Part shown: in pieces, positions 51,493-63,160 of the stretch | Layout of the letters: every line of letters starts with the position of its first letter | How positions within the stretch are numbered: the stretch's first letter is position 1 | NCBI RefSeq assembly: GCF_037038585.1 | Contig: NC_092520.1 | Span: 120,139,001-120,203,000 of the forward strand | DNA from: Patagioenas fasciata | Taxonomy: Eukaryota > Chordata > Aves > Columbiformes > Columbidae | DNA: 64,000 bases | Reading direction: 5' to 3' | Translations under genes and position numbers: made by a program | The notes under the pieces: model-generated | What the model was told of the DNA's origin: nothing | Database searches by the model: none | What the model saw: only the letters and a program-made list of their open reading frames with translations

Positions 51493-54400
51493 CTGCAATA
51501 ACAAATCAAACAAATAGATGTTATTTTACATAACTAAAATCTGAATTTACATTCTGGGTAAGTCTCCACACTCATGTGAAGAAGTTTTAAATATCTCCTT
51601 TAGTTTTGCATCTAACCAGCCTTAGGCTGTATTTGCAACAAGATGTTCCCCTTAACAGTTGTTGAGTATCTGTGGATGGGTCATCATTGAGAATTATTTC
51701 AAAATTGTCTCCTGCCAATCTTTAAAAAAATTGTACTCTGGGAGTTAATACAGCTATCAGAGTAGTATTTTATATCCTGTATTTTAACCAACATATCCCA
51801 ACTAGTTCGTTTACAATATACTCTTAAAAGAGAGAACATCTGCAGTATTATTTTAATACATCAGGACAATTGATTCATCTCTTGCACAAAGGCTAATAAG
51901 AGTATTAAAAATTCAGATCTTTTAATACTTCCTGATCATTTGATCCTATTAATAAATTATTATATTCTCAGTGCCTGAATTTCAGATTTTAACGTATTAC
52001 AAGACTTAGAATTAAGAGCTTGCTCCTTGAATTTATGACGGATTATCACAAGCATACAAATACATTACATAAATTATTCTGAATTCCCCTGCAGGTTTAA
52101 TGGCACTAAAAAAAATAATAATTAAGAAAAAAAAGTACTACACCAAGAGTTGCAACTTCTTTCCTTCATAGGTGGATTATTTTTATTTAAGAGCATGCTA
52201 ATACAAACGTGGTGAAACTTCAGTTTCCTCAGCAAAGACAGCTAGATATATTTTCACAGAAGACTAATTTCATTTGTGTGGTTTTTTGTGCACAAACAGT
52301 AAAATGTTGATTTAAAGATGCATCTTTTGGTATCTTAGAAACCAAATCTGTTTCATGTCTCTTGCTGGAGAAAACCTGTGACAGTTAAACTAAAATGAAG
52401 TTACCAGGAGAAAAGATAACCTTAGTGGTGGAACCTCTATGTTGCTTTGATCTGCAGTTGCCCTGGTGATACAATATCATTTTGCAGCCTTTTTACACAA
52501 ATGTCAATAATTATGCACGGTGCAAAGCAATGGAGAATCGAAGGCACCAGTCTTGCTTATTCATGGGATGTGCAACCTCCTTTCTCTCTCTCCCCCTCCG
52601 AGAGTCTTTTAAAATATCTCAGATGTCTAGAAGACTTAACAGACACTTTATAGTAACAGAAAAAACAAATACAGTCATAAAAAATTAATCACAGAGCATC
52701 ATCAACCTTCAACATTGCTTGCAGAGCACCGTTCAAGCATTTAATGAAACTTTTAATTGAAACTGCTCTACAGCCAATACACCCCTAAGGATTAGCCATG
52801 AATCACTTAACATGACCTCACAAATTGTGAGTGCTCTAGGTACAATTTCTGTATAAAAATGATTTTGAAATGTAGCCCCTGAGGATTTTCTACAAAGAGA
52901 GCTCATACAACCAAGTTGCAAAAGTAGAGAAAACTTAGGGAAATTTTGGAATAGATGAATATTCCTCCTCTGTTAGTGAGTTACAATTTTTTAAAACTTG
53001 GACTTTTTTTGTGTAATTTATCCAATGAGCATTAAAGCACCCTGTGAGGAATTTTGGTGGGTTTTTTTCTCCCTCAGATTCATGATAAGCCCTATGTCTT
53101 AATACTGCAGTTACACAACTGTTCTCAAGAGAGGCACCATCTCCAAACATACATGGTTGATATTTCGGAGCTGAAAGCCTGCACTAGTGATGGATTGCCA
53201 ATAGGAAGGAAGCACAAATCATAGATCTTTTTCTGCTGCACCCACCACAACTTTGCTGGAGGCATTCAGACTGCATGTGGAAATGAGAACTGAGTTCAGG
53301 TAGAATCGGGATTTCAATTTTAGGGAGCTGCTTCTTTAAAACCAGTCACTAGTAACATTCTAAGTATTGACAGACCTTTTAAATCCTCTCCCTCTACCAG
53401 CTTGTTTCCTAGAAAGTACTTCCAGATGATGTAAATTCCTACCTACCTTCTAGATGAAGACTGGGGGTGTGAGGAGTTTCACAGCGAATCAGACTAATAC
53501 ACTAGATGCATATTTTTAAGACGTTTTGGTTTTCTCAAGAGTTAGTTATTTCACTTCCCTTGCTTGCCTCTACTCAATTAGGCTCCTTGAAGTCACTTAA
53601 GGTTGCATTTTCACCTGTAGCCTTACTGGTGACTGTCAAATTCTCAGCATATTCCTGCTATCCACAGAAACAAGTGTGGGATGATGGCAAGCCATCCTCA
53701 AACTGGGGAGGCAGAAGGGCTGCACACCTTCCCAGACTCCTCAGGGGCCGCTAATTTTCATCCTGTGAGAAGGCAGAGAGGAGGCAGTGCATAAACTGCA
53801 CCGGAGGAAGGCTAGAAAGCACTGACAGTTTGTGGGGAAAGAGTTTATTTCCTGCAACAGATGTGTCCAAGACCTGCTCTGGGGGTTGACATGAAGCAGC
53901 CTTTAGTTCCTGTGGAGTTCTGGCAGAAAGATGCCACTTGGGTGCGGGGCAGGCTGCCACTGAGGAGAACATGGTCAATAAACCGGGAAGGGAAGGGAAG
54001 GGAAGGGAAGGGAAGGGAAGGGAAGGGAAGGGAAGGGAAGGGAAGGGAAGGGAAGGGAAGGGAAGGGAAGGGAAGGGAAGGGAAGGGAAGGGAAGGGAAG
54101 GGAAGGGAAGGGAAGGGAAGGGAAGGGAAGGGAAGGGAAGGGAAGGGAAGGGAAGGGCTGCTGAGCACACCTACAGCCCTGTTCGTGGCAAATCCTGCAG
54201 GGGAGTGCTGAGGTAACCCCTTAGCCTGGGTTATGCGATGGAGGCCCTTCCTGGTACCCTGGACAACCACCGGGACCGAAGGTGAGCCTGGTCCAGAAGG
54301 TCACAGCTGCATCTGTCGGCTGTCCCTCTCTGGCCCCTCATCGCCCGCCGTTACCGGAGCCCCGCCTGCGTGACCCTTCCAGCCCCTGAGGCAGGTACCG

Positions 54401-55055
54401 GCGGGTTCCCCGGCCCGGCTCGCCACAAGCGCCCCTCCCAGCCCCCCTCCGCGGAAGTTAACGCTGCAGGCGCGGCGGTGAACGGCAGAAGCCGCCGCCC
54501 CCCTCCGGCACCAGGGCACCCGCCGGCACCCACAGCTTGTCCCAGCCGCTGGGCTGTTGTTTCCCGCGGCTGGCCCTTCGCCCTCCTACCGCCGACGCCG
54601 TCCGCGGAGCCCGGGGAGACGGGGCGCGGAGGGAGCCGGGGCTGCTGGCCGCCCGCTGCCGTAAGGGAAGCCCGGGCAGAGCCAGTCGCCGTCCCGTTGG
54701 GTGCCCGGCCCTGGCAGCCGCCGAAGCGGGAAAACTTTCTGCCGGGCCGGCTCGGGACAGAGCTCCTGCGGGCGACCTCTGGGTCCGGGAGGACCGGCAG
54801 CGGGGCCGCCGCGCCGGCAGCGGGGCTGCAGCTGTCCGGGGAGCCGGGCGGGTCCCGGGGAGGGAGCGGGGGAACCCGCGCTTGGGAATAAAGCCCCGGC
54901 ACAGCGCGGGGGAGTGGGGAGAAAGAGCTCGCTGTCCTTCCCGGGCGCCGAGTATTTTGCAAACTCCGGCGAGCGGGACTTCAGCCCGCAAGCCCCGGTG
55001 CGAGGAGGAGAGGAGACGGGGTGGGTGGGGGGAGGCGAGGGAAGTGCAGACTTAC
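51493..55055. other. GABRG3 intron 1 (3.6 kb)
   Basis: Bounded by the exon 1 GTAAGT donor and the exon 2 TTGCAG acceptor. AT-rich to about 53.7 kb, then the (GGGAA)n tract, then CpG island 1 from about 54.3 kb. No additional exon was recognised. Confidence 0.85.
53985..54157 (+). repeat. (GGGAA)n microsatellite, ~34.6 copies
   Basis: 173 bp of perfect pentamer in GABRG3 intron 1, about 0.9 kb downstream of exon 1. The GABRG3 transcript strand carries TTCCC. The plus strand repeatedly offers three-G runs two bases apart, a G-quadruplex pattern. Open frames through it are artefacts. Confidence 0.98.
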
Positions 55056-55108
55056 CAGGCGTGAAACACTGAGAGGAGGAAGAAAACCGGCAAGAGCTTA
55101 GCGGACAT
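55056..55108 (-). CDS. GABRG3: GABRG3 exon 1, coding part (signal peptide)
   Basis: This is the first coding exon of the GABA-A receptor gamma-3 subunit, a postsynaptic ligand-gated chloride channel subunit. The minus strand reads ATG at 55,108-55,106 and encodes MSAKLLPVFFLLSVFHA plus two bases (TG). A consensus GTAAGT donor follows directly. The peptide is a typical signal sequence: Lys-4, then a hydrophobic run of about 10 residues, then a small residue before the probable cleavage site. It has the layout of the mammalian gamma-3 leader, which also runs into a Ser-Arg-Lys-Val-Glu-Glu mature start. Joining TG to the first T of exon 2 makes Cys-18. The start has A at -3, and no in-frame upstream ATG was seen. 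It sits in a CpG island about 100 bp downstream of a TATA element. The gene identity rests on exons 2 and 3. Confidence 0.93.
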
Positions 55109-55210
55109 GATCTGGGCAGCGCCGGCCAGGTGAGAGGTGCGGCAGGATGAAGGAAATGTTGCAGGATGTTCACATGAAAGGGAGAATGAGGCAATGAGGT
55201 GAAGCTCTGA
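55109..55210 (-). promoter_or_regulatory. GABRG3: GABRG3 predicted 5' UTR
   Basis: This is the inferred leader, between a TSS placed about 25-30 bp downstream of the TATA element and the ATG. It contains a minimal upstream ORF, ATG at 55,175-55,173 followed directly by TGA at 55,172-55,170. The TSS position is an inference and no transcript evidence was available. Confidence 0.5.
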
Positions 55211-55234
55211 GCTTCTCTTCCTCCGTATTCTCAG

Positions 55235-55241
55235 CTTTATA
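55235..55241 (-). promoter_or_regulatory. TATA element upstream of GABRG3
   Basis: The minus strand reads GGGTATAAAGC here, 127 bases above the GABRG3 ATG and inside a CpG island. Its spacing predicts transcription starting near 55,208-55,213 and a leader of about 100 bases. A TATA element in a CpG-island neuronal promoter is plausible but uncommon. Other start sites in the island are possible. Confidence 0.5.
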
Positions 55242-55387
55242 CCCTGAAGAAAATACCCCCTTTCACACCACTCCAGGAAGGGAGGGGGGAGGCGAAAAAG
55301 AAGGAAGGAAGGAAAAAAAAAAAAAGAGAGAAAAAAAAAAGGTGGAACGAGGGGGATATCCCCAGCGGAGAGGCTGCAAGGGCCAGG

Positions 55388-55394
55388 TATAAAT
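55388..55394 (+). promoter_or_regulatory. TATA-like element, opposite orientation
   Basis: The plus strand reads CAGGTATAAATCAGG, about 150 bp upstream of the minus-strand TATA and facing away from GABRG3. It would place a divergent start near 55,415-55,425, followed by very GC-rich DNA. No convincing coding exon was seen downstream, so any product would probably be a promoter-upstream or long non-coding RNA. Confidence 0.3.
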
Positions 55395-56080
55395 CAGGCT
55401 CCACGGTCTGACAGGTGTTCAGCGGGCACCGAGCTGCCGCGCTTCCCCCTTCTTGCAATCAGTTGCCGGGAGCAGCGGCGAGTCCCCTCCCGCTCCCCCG
55501 GCTGGCGCTGGCCGTGCCCCCCGGCTGTGCACAGCGCGGCGGAGCCCGGGCCCGGCCGGGCCGCGGGTGCAGCGGGGCGGGGTGGGCCGGGCCGGGCGGA
55601 GGGCGGGCTGGGGCAGGGGGGAAGGGGCGCACCTCGCCTCCCCCGCGGAGCGCCTCGCCCGCGGCCAGCCCTGTGGCGCGGCACCGGCTGCCGGGGGCCG
55701 CCCCGCATCGGGGACCACCTCGCCCCCGGTCCCTGCCCAACAGGTACCCGCCTCGCCGACAAGGAGGGGAGCCGGGAAGTGAACCTTACCCCCTCCCCGG
55801 CGAGCGTACACACACATGCACCCGGGAGAGGGGGGGCAGCAAACTCGGCAGCCGCAGTCAGGCGCCAGCCGCAAGCGGGGATTTCTCCTCGCCATCACCA
55901 GCCCGATGCCTCCGAGGGGCAGGCTCCGAGGGGGCTGCGGCGGCAGCTTCCCCTCGCTGTGTTGGGGCTTGCTCCTACCCTTAAACCTCTCAATCACTTG
56001 CCAAATGGGGCCCCGAGTGTGGTGCTCTCTTCAGACGGAGCTAGAGGGGTCGATGCTGCTTCTGGTCTCGAGGTGGTCGG

Positions 56081-57039
56081 AACCACGGGCATTCCGATGT
56101 ACATATAGACGTAGATCCATGTAATCAGTGCGGCTAGAGAGAGGGACTAACAGTACAGTCTTCCACAGACAGACGAGAATGCACAACGCAGCGCGTTTGT
56201 ATATGCCTCTGTATCTGTATGTATACAGAAGTTTACATGCACTGTACGAATGCACGGATAAACATGTATATGTATAAAGTATGCGTGTAGAATGTATACA
56301 TAGAGAAGAGAGAGATACACTAGACCGAGCTACGTGGATTTATGTGTATATTGGGTACATTAGAATAAATGAGGATTTTCTGCTATCAGAACTCGGAAAT
56401 GTGACGGCAGCCAAGTGTAGTCAGGGCAGAAATATTTTGGGTCTGGACATTATGTGTCTTTCTACTCCACCAAGAACAGCAGAGATGTGATTTTTAGCGA
56501 CTTCAACTCTCTCCAGGTGTGTGGAGCTTTGCACCAGGCGTCATGGTAATAGAAACATTACCCTATGCTTTCAGAATCGGAAATTACAAAATTTCACTGA
56601 CATGATGGTAATCTGGAAAGACAGAGCTATGCTAGAGGTACAAGGACTGATCGTTTTACTGTGATCAGAAATCTCGGAAGCATAAATCTCTGCTTCCTTC
56701 TCCCTTAGACATAATTTGCAAGTTCTGAGGGAGTCTTTTTAAATTATGACATTACATTAAAAAAAAAAAAAAGTTATGCTGGAAGATGCAATCTTGCTTT
56801 TAAAATAACTCCTACATGATGCCTAGAAGAGCTGGCTAGATAGAGTTCTGTTCCTGAAGTTATTTACTGAAGGAATGAGACAGCTTAGGGAAAATCCGCT
56901 GCCAGCCAGGCAATTAATTTCCAGTCATGCACTTTTTTCTCAACCTAAACGTCTCTTTACTAGATTATACAGCAGTTCTTTCCTGTTGACTTCGGCTAAT
57001 TGCAGTTACTGTGAATTGCTAATAATCACTTATAACAAG
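56081..57039. other. Inter-island spacer
   Basis: AT-richer DNA between the CpG islands. The first 200 bp is rich in TATG/GTATA units (about 56,097-56,290), a degenerate microsatellite. No gene was seen. Confidence 0.6.
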
Positions 57040-58160
57040 ACTCGCGCTCTTTTCCGTCGCCAGCAGAGAAATGCATGTGGACTCCAGACCGCCCACTGCC
57101 TTGAGAAAATAACGGCCGGAACATCAAAGGGAAGGTGAGGGGCGGCAGGAGCTCGGGGGCTGCCCGGATGTCACCAGACATCTCTGTGTGGAAGTGCTCC
57201 TTTCCCTGGTTAAGGAGCACGGTGATCCGCCGAGGCGAAGTTTGCAGAAGCACCAGCGCTGTGGTGCGTAGGGTAGGCGAGACGGGGCGAGCGGGGGAGC
57301 TGCCGGTGCCGGTGAGTTCTGGCGGTATCGGGCTCCGCGCTGCCGCTGGCACTGCTGCACCGCAGCTTGCTGCCACCAAGAGCGTTTCCAGGCACTCAAA
57401 TGTCTTCTGAACGCTGGTGCTTATGGAAGCATCACTCCGAAGTCGCGATACCGGCGCCCCGGCTGGCAGTGCCTGCATGTTTGGAAATCAAGGACGGGAA
57501 GCGCCCTCCGCACAGAGCGGGGTTTCGCCGGCTACCCCCGCGCTGGCCACACGTATGAAAATATGTGTATTCATGCACAGACACTCAAGTCGAGTAAGTA
57601 AGGGCCTATCCCGTCCCCGGCGCCCCTACCGGGGAGCCCGGCTAACTGCTAGGGAGATGCTGCAGCGGCGGTCGCCGCCGTCCCGGGCGGAGCGGGCTGC
57701 GGCTACCCTGGCCAGGGGTGCTCTGCCGGAACCGGTTTGAGGTGGGGGTGTCCGGGTCGCGGCAGAAGCCGCCTCCCCTCTACCACCGCCCGGGTGGGCG
57801 GCATAAGTAGGCCGATGGTACTGTGGCAAAAATACCTAGAGACACACCGTCAGCAACTTGCAAAGGGAGATGGCGAGCCCGGGTCCGGTGCCGTCTCTCC
57901 GGACGGGGAACCGAGCGCTCAGCCGCCCTGCGTCGAGAGGACCCCCGGCCCCCTCTCCTCTCGGCCGGCGATGGTCTTTCCGCAGCGGCGGCTCCGCCCG
58001 GCGTCGCTTCGCCTCTCCCCCTGCCCACCAGCTCCGGCCCGTCGTCACCGCCTCCTGCCGCGGCGACGGGGTCCTCTGGCGGCGGCTCCGGGAAGCGCGG
58101 GGAGACCGAGCGGGGCAGGGTTTTGTGTTTCCCGCCGCGTCCAGCCCCTTTTCGGTGAGC
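57040..58160. promoter_or_regulatory. CpG island 2, upstream of GABRG3
   Basis: A second GC-rich, CpG-dense block is separated from island 1 by about 0.95 kb of AT-richer, TATG-rich DNA. No exon with a recognisable protein was found. It could hold an alternative GABRG3 promoter or 5' exon, a divergent non-coding transcript, or a GABRA5/GABRG3 intergenic regulatory island. Overlapping open frames here (up to 167 residues) are Pro/Arg/Ala-rich and compositional. Confidence 0.75.
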
Positions 58161-61100
58161 GTGTGCTGTTACTGGTGCTGTGTGTGTGTGTCCATCGAGT
58201 CACCCAGCCCTCCGGAAAACCCTCCTGGTGGTAGACTGACTACTCTGTTCTTCACTTGCAGCTTGACAGCAAGCCCCAAGGCTCGAGTGGAGCTTTATGG
58301 TTCATTAGTTATTGCCTCCTTCTCCTCAGGCTGTAAGGAAAAAGAAAAGGTGGTGTTTTAAGATTTTCTTCCTTCTGTTGTCTGTAGTGCTTTATGTGTT
58401 AATGCGAAAGAAATACTTTAGCACCACTCTTTATTATACCTCACCCTGCAGTCATTTCTACTTTTTGTCTTCATACACACATGCTTTTCTCTTAAGCACA
58501 CACTCTGCCTTACATTTTCAAATTGTGTTTTAAGGTAAGGATCATGATTATTCAGCACGTCTTAACAAAAGAACATTTTATCATACCCTGTAATTATACT
58601 AAAATGTTTATATTCTCTAGCACAATAAAATGGGCCGTGTTGCAGGTCTTCAGCAGCTTTGTGTACACTTGCTGGCAGAACCATGGGCACTGAGGGCAGA
58701 CGTGGACTGCTGGTGCCAGACGGACCCCTCAGCAGTTGTTCTGAGAACCTCAGTAACACCACCCTGCAGTGAAGGAGGAACTGAACTCAGATTCACTGAA
58801 GCTAAGACTGTTGTGAGTGGCTGGTCTCAGTGTTTGTTATTAAGTTAAGCATTATTTTTTGTCTTATATGTGGTATGTCAATTTTTCCCACCTACATATG
58901 CAACCTATCATTGTTGGACTAGTGCATTGGAAACTATCTGTATTCTCAAAAACTCTTCAAATTCATCTAACTGAAATGAGTTGGTATCTTCAATCAACAT
59001 GCTTTAATTTCCTTTTTGCTTTATTTTTAGCCAGGGCCAATTTAAACAGCAACTTTTAAGACATGAAGACTGTGAGAAGTGATAATTGCTTTTGAGGATG
59101 GCAATGAAAAGGCAAATAATGCAGTACAGAATGGGACACTTATCATTGAGTCTAAATTAGTGGTAATCCTAGGAAAATCCTTCAGAAGTCCTTTGGGCTT
59201 CATAAAATCTAAATTTCACTCTTTCTGCCTTTTTCAAAATTAAACAAATGTCCATAACAAAACAGCAGAAGAAGTGAAACTGGTAAGATGAGGATGTAAT
59301 CTGAAAATACCATCATGCAATGGCCAGAAGGAATTCAAGCAATTTGATCAAACACTCCTTTAGAATAATTTAGGTTCCTCTGAACATTTCAGTGTCAATT
59401 CCAATTTGAGGAGCAAGGGTGTTAAGAGACATATATCCTTATTAAAAAGAACATTATCTTCAGATTTAAAAAACAAATAGCTGTGCAAGTGCTGCATTCA
59501 TCTTGTCTGCATAAACTGAATAGCAAAGAGGTTTCATTCAGTTTTCTTGAAAGTTTATACATTTAGCAAGAATTTTTTAAGTACAAGATTACTTCATAAA
59601 ATCATTTCTTAGTTTTGTACAAATATGTTTAGTTATTCCACAGGGGGAATATTCCATCTAGAAAAAAAAAAAAAGAAAAAAAAAGAGCATAATGTAATTC
59701 AAGACAACAGAAGAGGGCTAAGCTTTAGAAAATATATTGTTGCCTAAATTCATCCTTGGAGTAAGCTGGCACAGGTCAAATATCAGAAATAAAACCCTTT
59801 TCCATTGTGTTTGACTTGTTCTTTCATTCTTAATGAGCGCAAGTGAGGAAATTTGGCAGTAGAACTGCATGCACTTACTCTTCAGCGCTGAATTGTTGTA
59901 TAATAATAAACTTTTCAACTCTTTTTTTTCATGAAAGCATACAGGAAAAACCCCATGACAAGCAATTTCTATTTATTATTGTCTTTCACCATGGCTAAGC
60001 TGTCAAGTAGATGTGCCCCGCAGGGTCCCAGCTCCCTCACACTAGGGTCAGTGACACAGCTAACCCCACTCCTGAAGGCCCAAAGTCCTTCCAGGGGAAA
60101 CCAGAGAAGGTTTATGCACATCCAGATACAGCCCCAGCCTGGAGCAAGCCAAGGCCAAGGTGTTTACTTGGAGCCAGGATCTGGGAAATGCTCCCATCTC
60201 CCACAGTTCAGATGCCATTGATGAGTAATGGTCTCCCACACAAACAGTTCCACTGACTGCAGAGGGATTTAAATTGTTAGGTGTTGTGTAGTGTGAAGCA
60301 GTGGCATTTAAGTATTCCAGCCTGGAATTGATCAGCTTGTTGAAGCATCTCCCAAACTATGGGACAACACCTACTGCTCAGGCAGGACCACATGCTGAGA
60401 GATGTCTACTAAGAAGTAGACATCTGTAGTATCATTGCAGTTTTCAGCAAAGATTAGCAGTGTGTGGGATTCTCTGAGAAACATAAGATAGATGGTTTCT
60501 TCAGGAAACTTCAACCTGGTTTAGCAAATCCACGATAACAGAATGAACTGTAATTATTTTCTGCCTTTACTGTCAAACATAACAAAGTGACAGTCTATAT
60601 GAATGGAAGTGATTTATGTATAAAATGTCTGTGGTGTCAGTTTTACCTTTGGAAGGTAATTATTACATCTTCTACACATCAGGTAAACTCCAATGAACTG
60701 TTTGCCAAAGTAAAGCAAAGGACCTGATCCTGCAGCCATGCCACTCCACTGTTTCCAGGTAGTTCCATATTCAGTGGAAACAAGGAGCCTCTTCCTGTAA
60801 GTAAAATTGGTCACATTTAGAGGTCTTGGCACTGAGTCCTGCAATAGAGACCTCAGCCACTCAGGGTAAGAGTCAGACTTGGGTGTAAGCAAATAAGACA
60901 ACCATGGAAAACCCTCCAGGGCAAACAGAATGGCTCTGGAGAAGATGCTGTAAAGATAGCTCCGAGTTTCCCATTTGTGTAGAGAAAAGGCTCACACTGG
61001 AGGCTTTTCATGGAAGTTTGAGGAAAATGTAAAGCAACTTTTTGTGGTTCTCTCTCTTTCTTGTTTTGGGATTCCTGTGTATTTAGACATCTATTTTCCA

Positions 61101-62680
61101 TGCATGGTATCCTCTGGAAGTTTGTGGAACGCTCATAGTTTCCAACAGTGTAGTACATACAGCCTCCATGTTGTTTCTGAAGCACTCTGGTGCCACTTTC
61201 ACAAGTACTCTATGGCCTAAGGGTCATTCCTGCACTCCAGGCTTCTCTTGCAGAACGTATGTTGAATAGCTAGTATGGGGTCAGGACAAAGGTCTAGATA
61301 GCACAGCATCCTTTGTCTGAAAGTGGCCAGAAGCAGATGGTTTTTTTTGAAGAATAAGAGGAACAGAAGATGCATATATGATACTCCTTCCTAGTACTCC
61401 TCAAGTCTCTAGCAATCAGCATCTCAGGAGCCTGATACAGTCCATACCTATTTACAGAACCAAGCAAAAATCCCACGCTTCAGACTGAACTTAAAGCCAC
61501 AGAACCTGGCTTCGGTCAGTAACTGTCGCCTTAGTTCCTTAATATTTGGAACATTGCTGTTCAGTAACTGTTTTTATTTTAAAATCATACAAATACCTAA
61601 TCTTCCCATGGAAAAAAGAAATCTGAAACCACCGTCTTTTTCATGTAACTTATATGTCTGATATCTGAGCGGAAGAAGTGTTAAAAAATGTTTGTATTGA
61701 ATAGACTCCAACTTTGCAATTGCAATTATAATAAATAATGATGTGTGATAAAAAAGTTTGAGTCTTTGCCACCTGTAAGCTGCAAGAATGGCTGGCAAGA
61801 GAATTGACCTTACAAGCACTGATTCATAACTGCCAAAACCATGGTAGCATGTGTACACATGGGATTAAAAAAAAAAAAGAAGTCAACACATGGACTATTT
61901 CCTGATGCATCTTCATCAGCCCACCCATCATCCTCAGACACCTAGCTGAGCAGGATTAGTTTGGTGCATTGTGCTGTGTCACTGATGTTTCAAGAGTTAT
62001 ATCTAATCTGTCATTCTGGTGAAACTAGAAATAGCCAGCTGTTGGTAAACTGATTCCTAGGAAGAAGCCTTGTCCAGATGTGATACCCAGCACACATCCA
62101 TCTGCCACGAGTGTCAATGGTATGCCCTGTCATCATCAACCACAGGAAAAGAGTTGAGGACAGTGAGCAAATACTCATCCATAGGGCTGTAGGCAGCCTC
62201 CCTCAGTGATTAACAACAGGACCCTACCACACCGCTCATTTCATGGTGACTTTGCCTTGCCGCAGGAGGAACGTGCTTTCACATCAAAAGGTTAGAAGAA
62301 AAGCTCCCCAAGTGTCCACATCCTGACTAAGAGTGGTTGTTGTGTTTGCTATTCCTGGCAGCAGATTAGGCTCACCTCTCCTTGACTGGATGTTCAACCT
62401 CCAGAAGTCCAGTACTTCATTCATGGTACATCTCTGTGGCCATAGGAAGAGGCAGAAGAGGCTGCAGCTGAGAGGGTCTGTCTTACACATGTGGAGAGAT
62501 TTTCTCCCCTCTGACAGCTGCCAGGTGTTTTAGCTGTTTTGGAGGTGCTCAGTGAGTGAATCGCTGGGGATGCCCAATGCAGCATACGTGAAATTCTCTG
62601 CACTGCATCTCTGCTGCACTTGGTGAGGAGATCTTGTTGGTTCTCATCTGTTTGTGAGACTAACCCACATGCAAGAAAAC
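58161..62680. other. Upstream intergenic DNA
   Basis: No exon, RNA gene or repeat was recognised. Last-exon sequences of GABRA5, the expected upstream neighbour, were not found. Open frames are all under 100 residues and unrelated to known families as far as I can tell. Confidence 0.55.
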
Positions 62681-63160
62681 AAATAGAATAGTTTAGTTTG
62701 GAAGGGCCCATCAAAGGTCATCTAGTCCAACCCCCTGCAATGAGCAGGGACATCTTCAACTAGATCAGGTTGCTCAGAGCACCGTCCAGCCTGGCCTGGA
62801 ATGTCTCCAGGGATGGGGCATCTACCACCACTCTCAGCAACCTGTCCCAGTGTGTCACCACTTTTTTCTGCATGTCTAGCCTGAATTCTAGTTTAAAACC
62901 TTGTCCTGTCATAACAGGCTGAGCTAAAAAGTCTGTCCCCATCCTTCTTATAGGCCTCTTCTAAGTACTGAAATGCCACAATAAGGTGTCCCCAGAACCT
63001 TCTCTTTGCCAGGCTGAACAACCTCAACTCTCTCAGCCTGTCTTCACAGCAGAGGTGTTCCAGCCCTATGATCATTTTTGTGTCCTCTTCTGGCCCCTCT
63101 CCAACAGGTCCATGTCTTTCTTGTACTGCAAGCTCCAGAGGTGGATACAGTACATAGAGC
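62681..63160 (-). mobile_element. CR1 LINE 3' region, inverted
   Basis: CR1 sequence in reverse: AATAGTTTAGTTTGGAAGGG at the 3' tail side, then AGGTTGCTCAGAGCACCGTC, GGCCTGGAATGTCTCCAGGG, CTTTGCCAGGCTGAACAACC and CTCCAGAGGTGGATACAGTA. This is the only CR1 here on the minus strand. It lies upstream of GABRG3 in what should be the GABRA5-GABRG3 interval. Confidence 0.93.

Larger units (their letters stand above)
54310..56080. promoter_or_regulatory. CpG island 1 (GABRG3 promoter and exon 1)
   Basis: An abrupt change from AT-rich to very GC-rich, CpG-dense DNA spans the end of intron 1, exon 1, the leader and about 0.8 kb upstream. It contains many GGGCGG-like (Sp1-type) boxes, for example around 55,560-55,620. 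An A/G-rich, CpG-poor strip (about 55,285-55,345) interrupts it. Long open frames in every reading frame are a consequence of few stop codons in GC-rich DNA and are not genes. Boundaries were judged by eye. Confidence 0.9.

Noticed and set aside
51318-51509. Starting GABRG3 exon 2 upstream of 51,492
   Set aside because: The apparent start is TTG inside the intron. The TTATTGCAG acceptor and the phase with exon 1 place the exon start at 51,492.
53751-54270. Pro/Ser/Leu and Glu/Gly/Lys repeat proteins of about 90-140 residues
   Set aside because: Translations of the (GGGAA)n microsatellite.
54300-56108. Many overlapping open frames of 90-200 residues on both strands
   Set aside because: They are Pro/Arg/Ala/Gly-rich, overlap in all frames and lie in CpG island DNA where stop codons are rare. 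Only the short exon 1 has splice and homology support.
57026-58361. Open frames up to 167 residues in CpG island 2
   Set aside because: Same compositional artefact; no domain and no splice context recognised.
60614-60901. Minus frame with RKRLLVSTEYGTTWKQW, resembling a VPS10/sortilin-type repeat, preceded by an acceptor-like TTACAG
   Set aside because: The resemblance is short, the neighbouring residues do not fit the family and no partner exons are nearby. Chance is more likely; a profile search would settle it.
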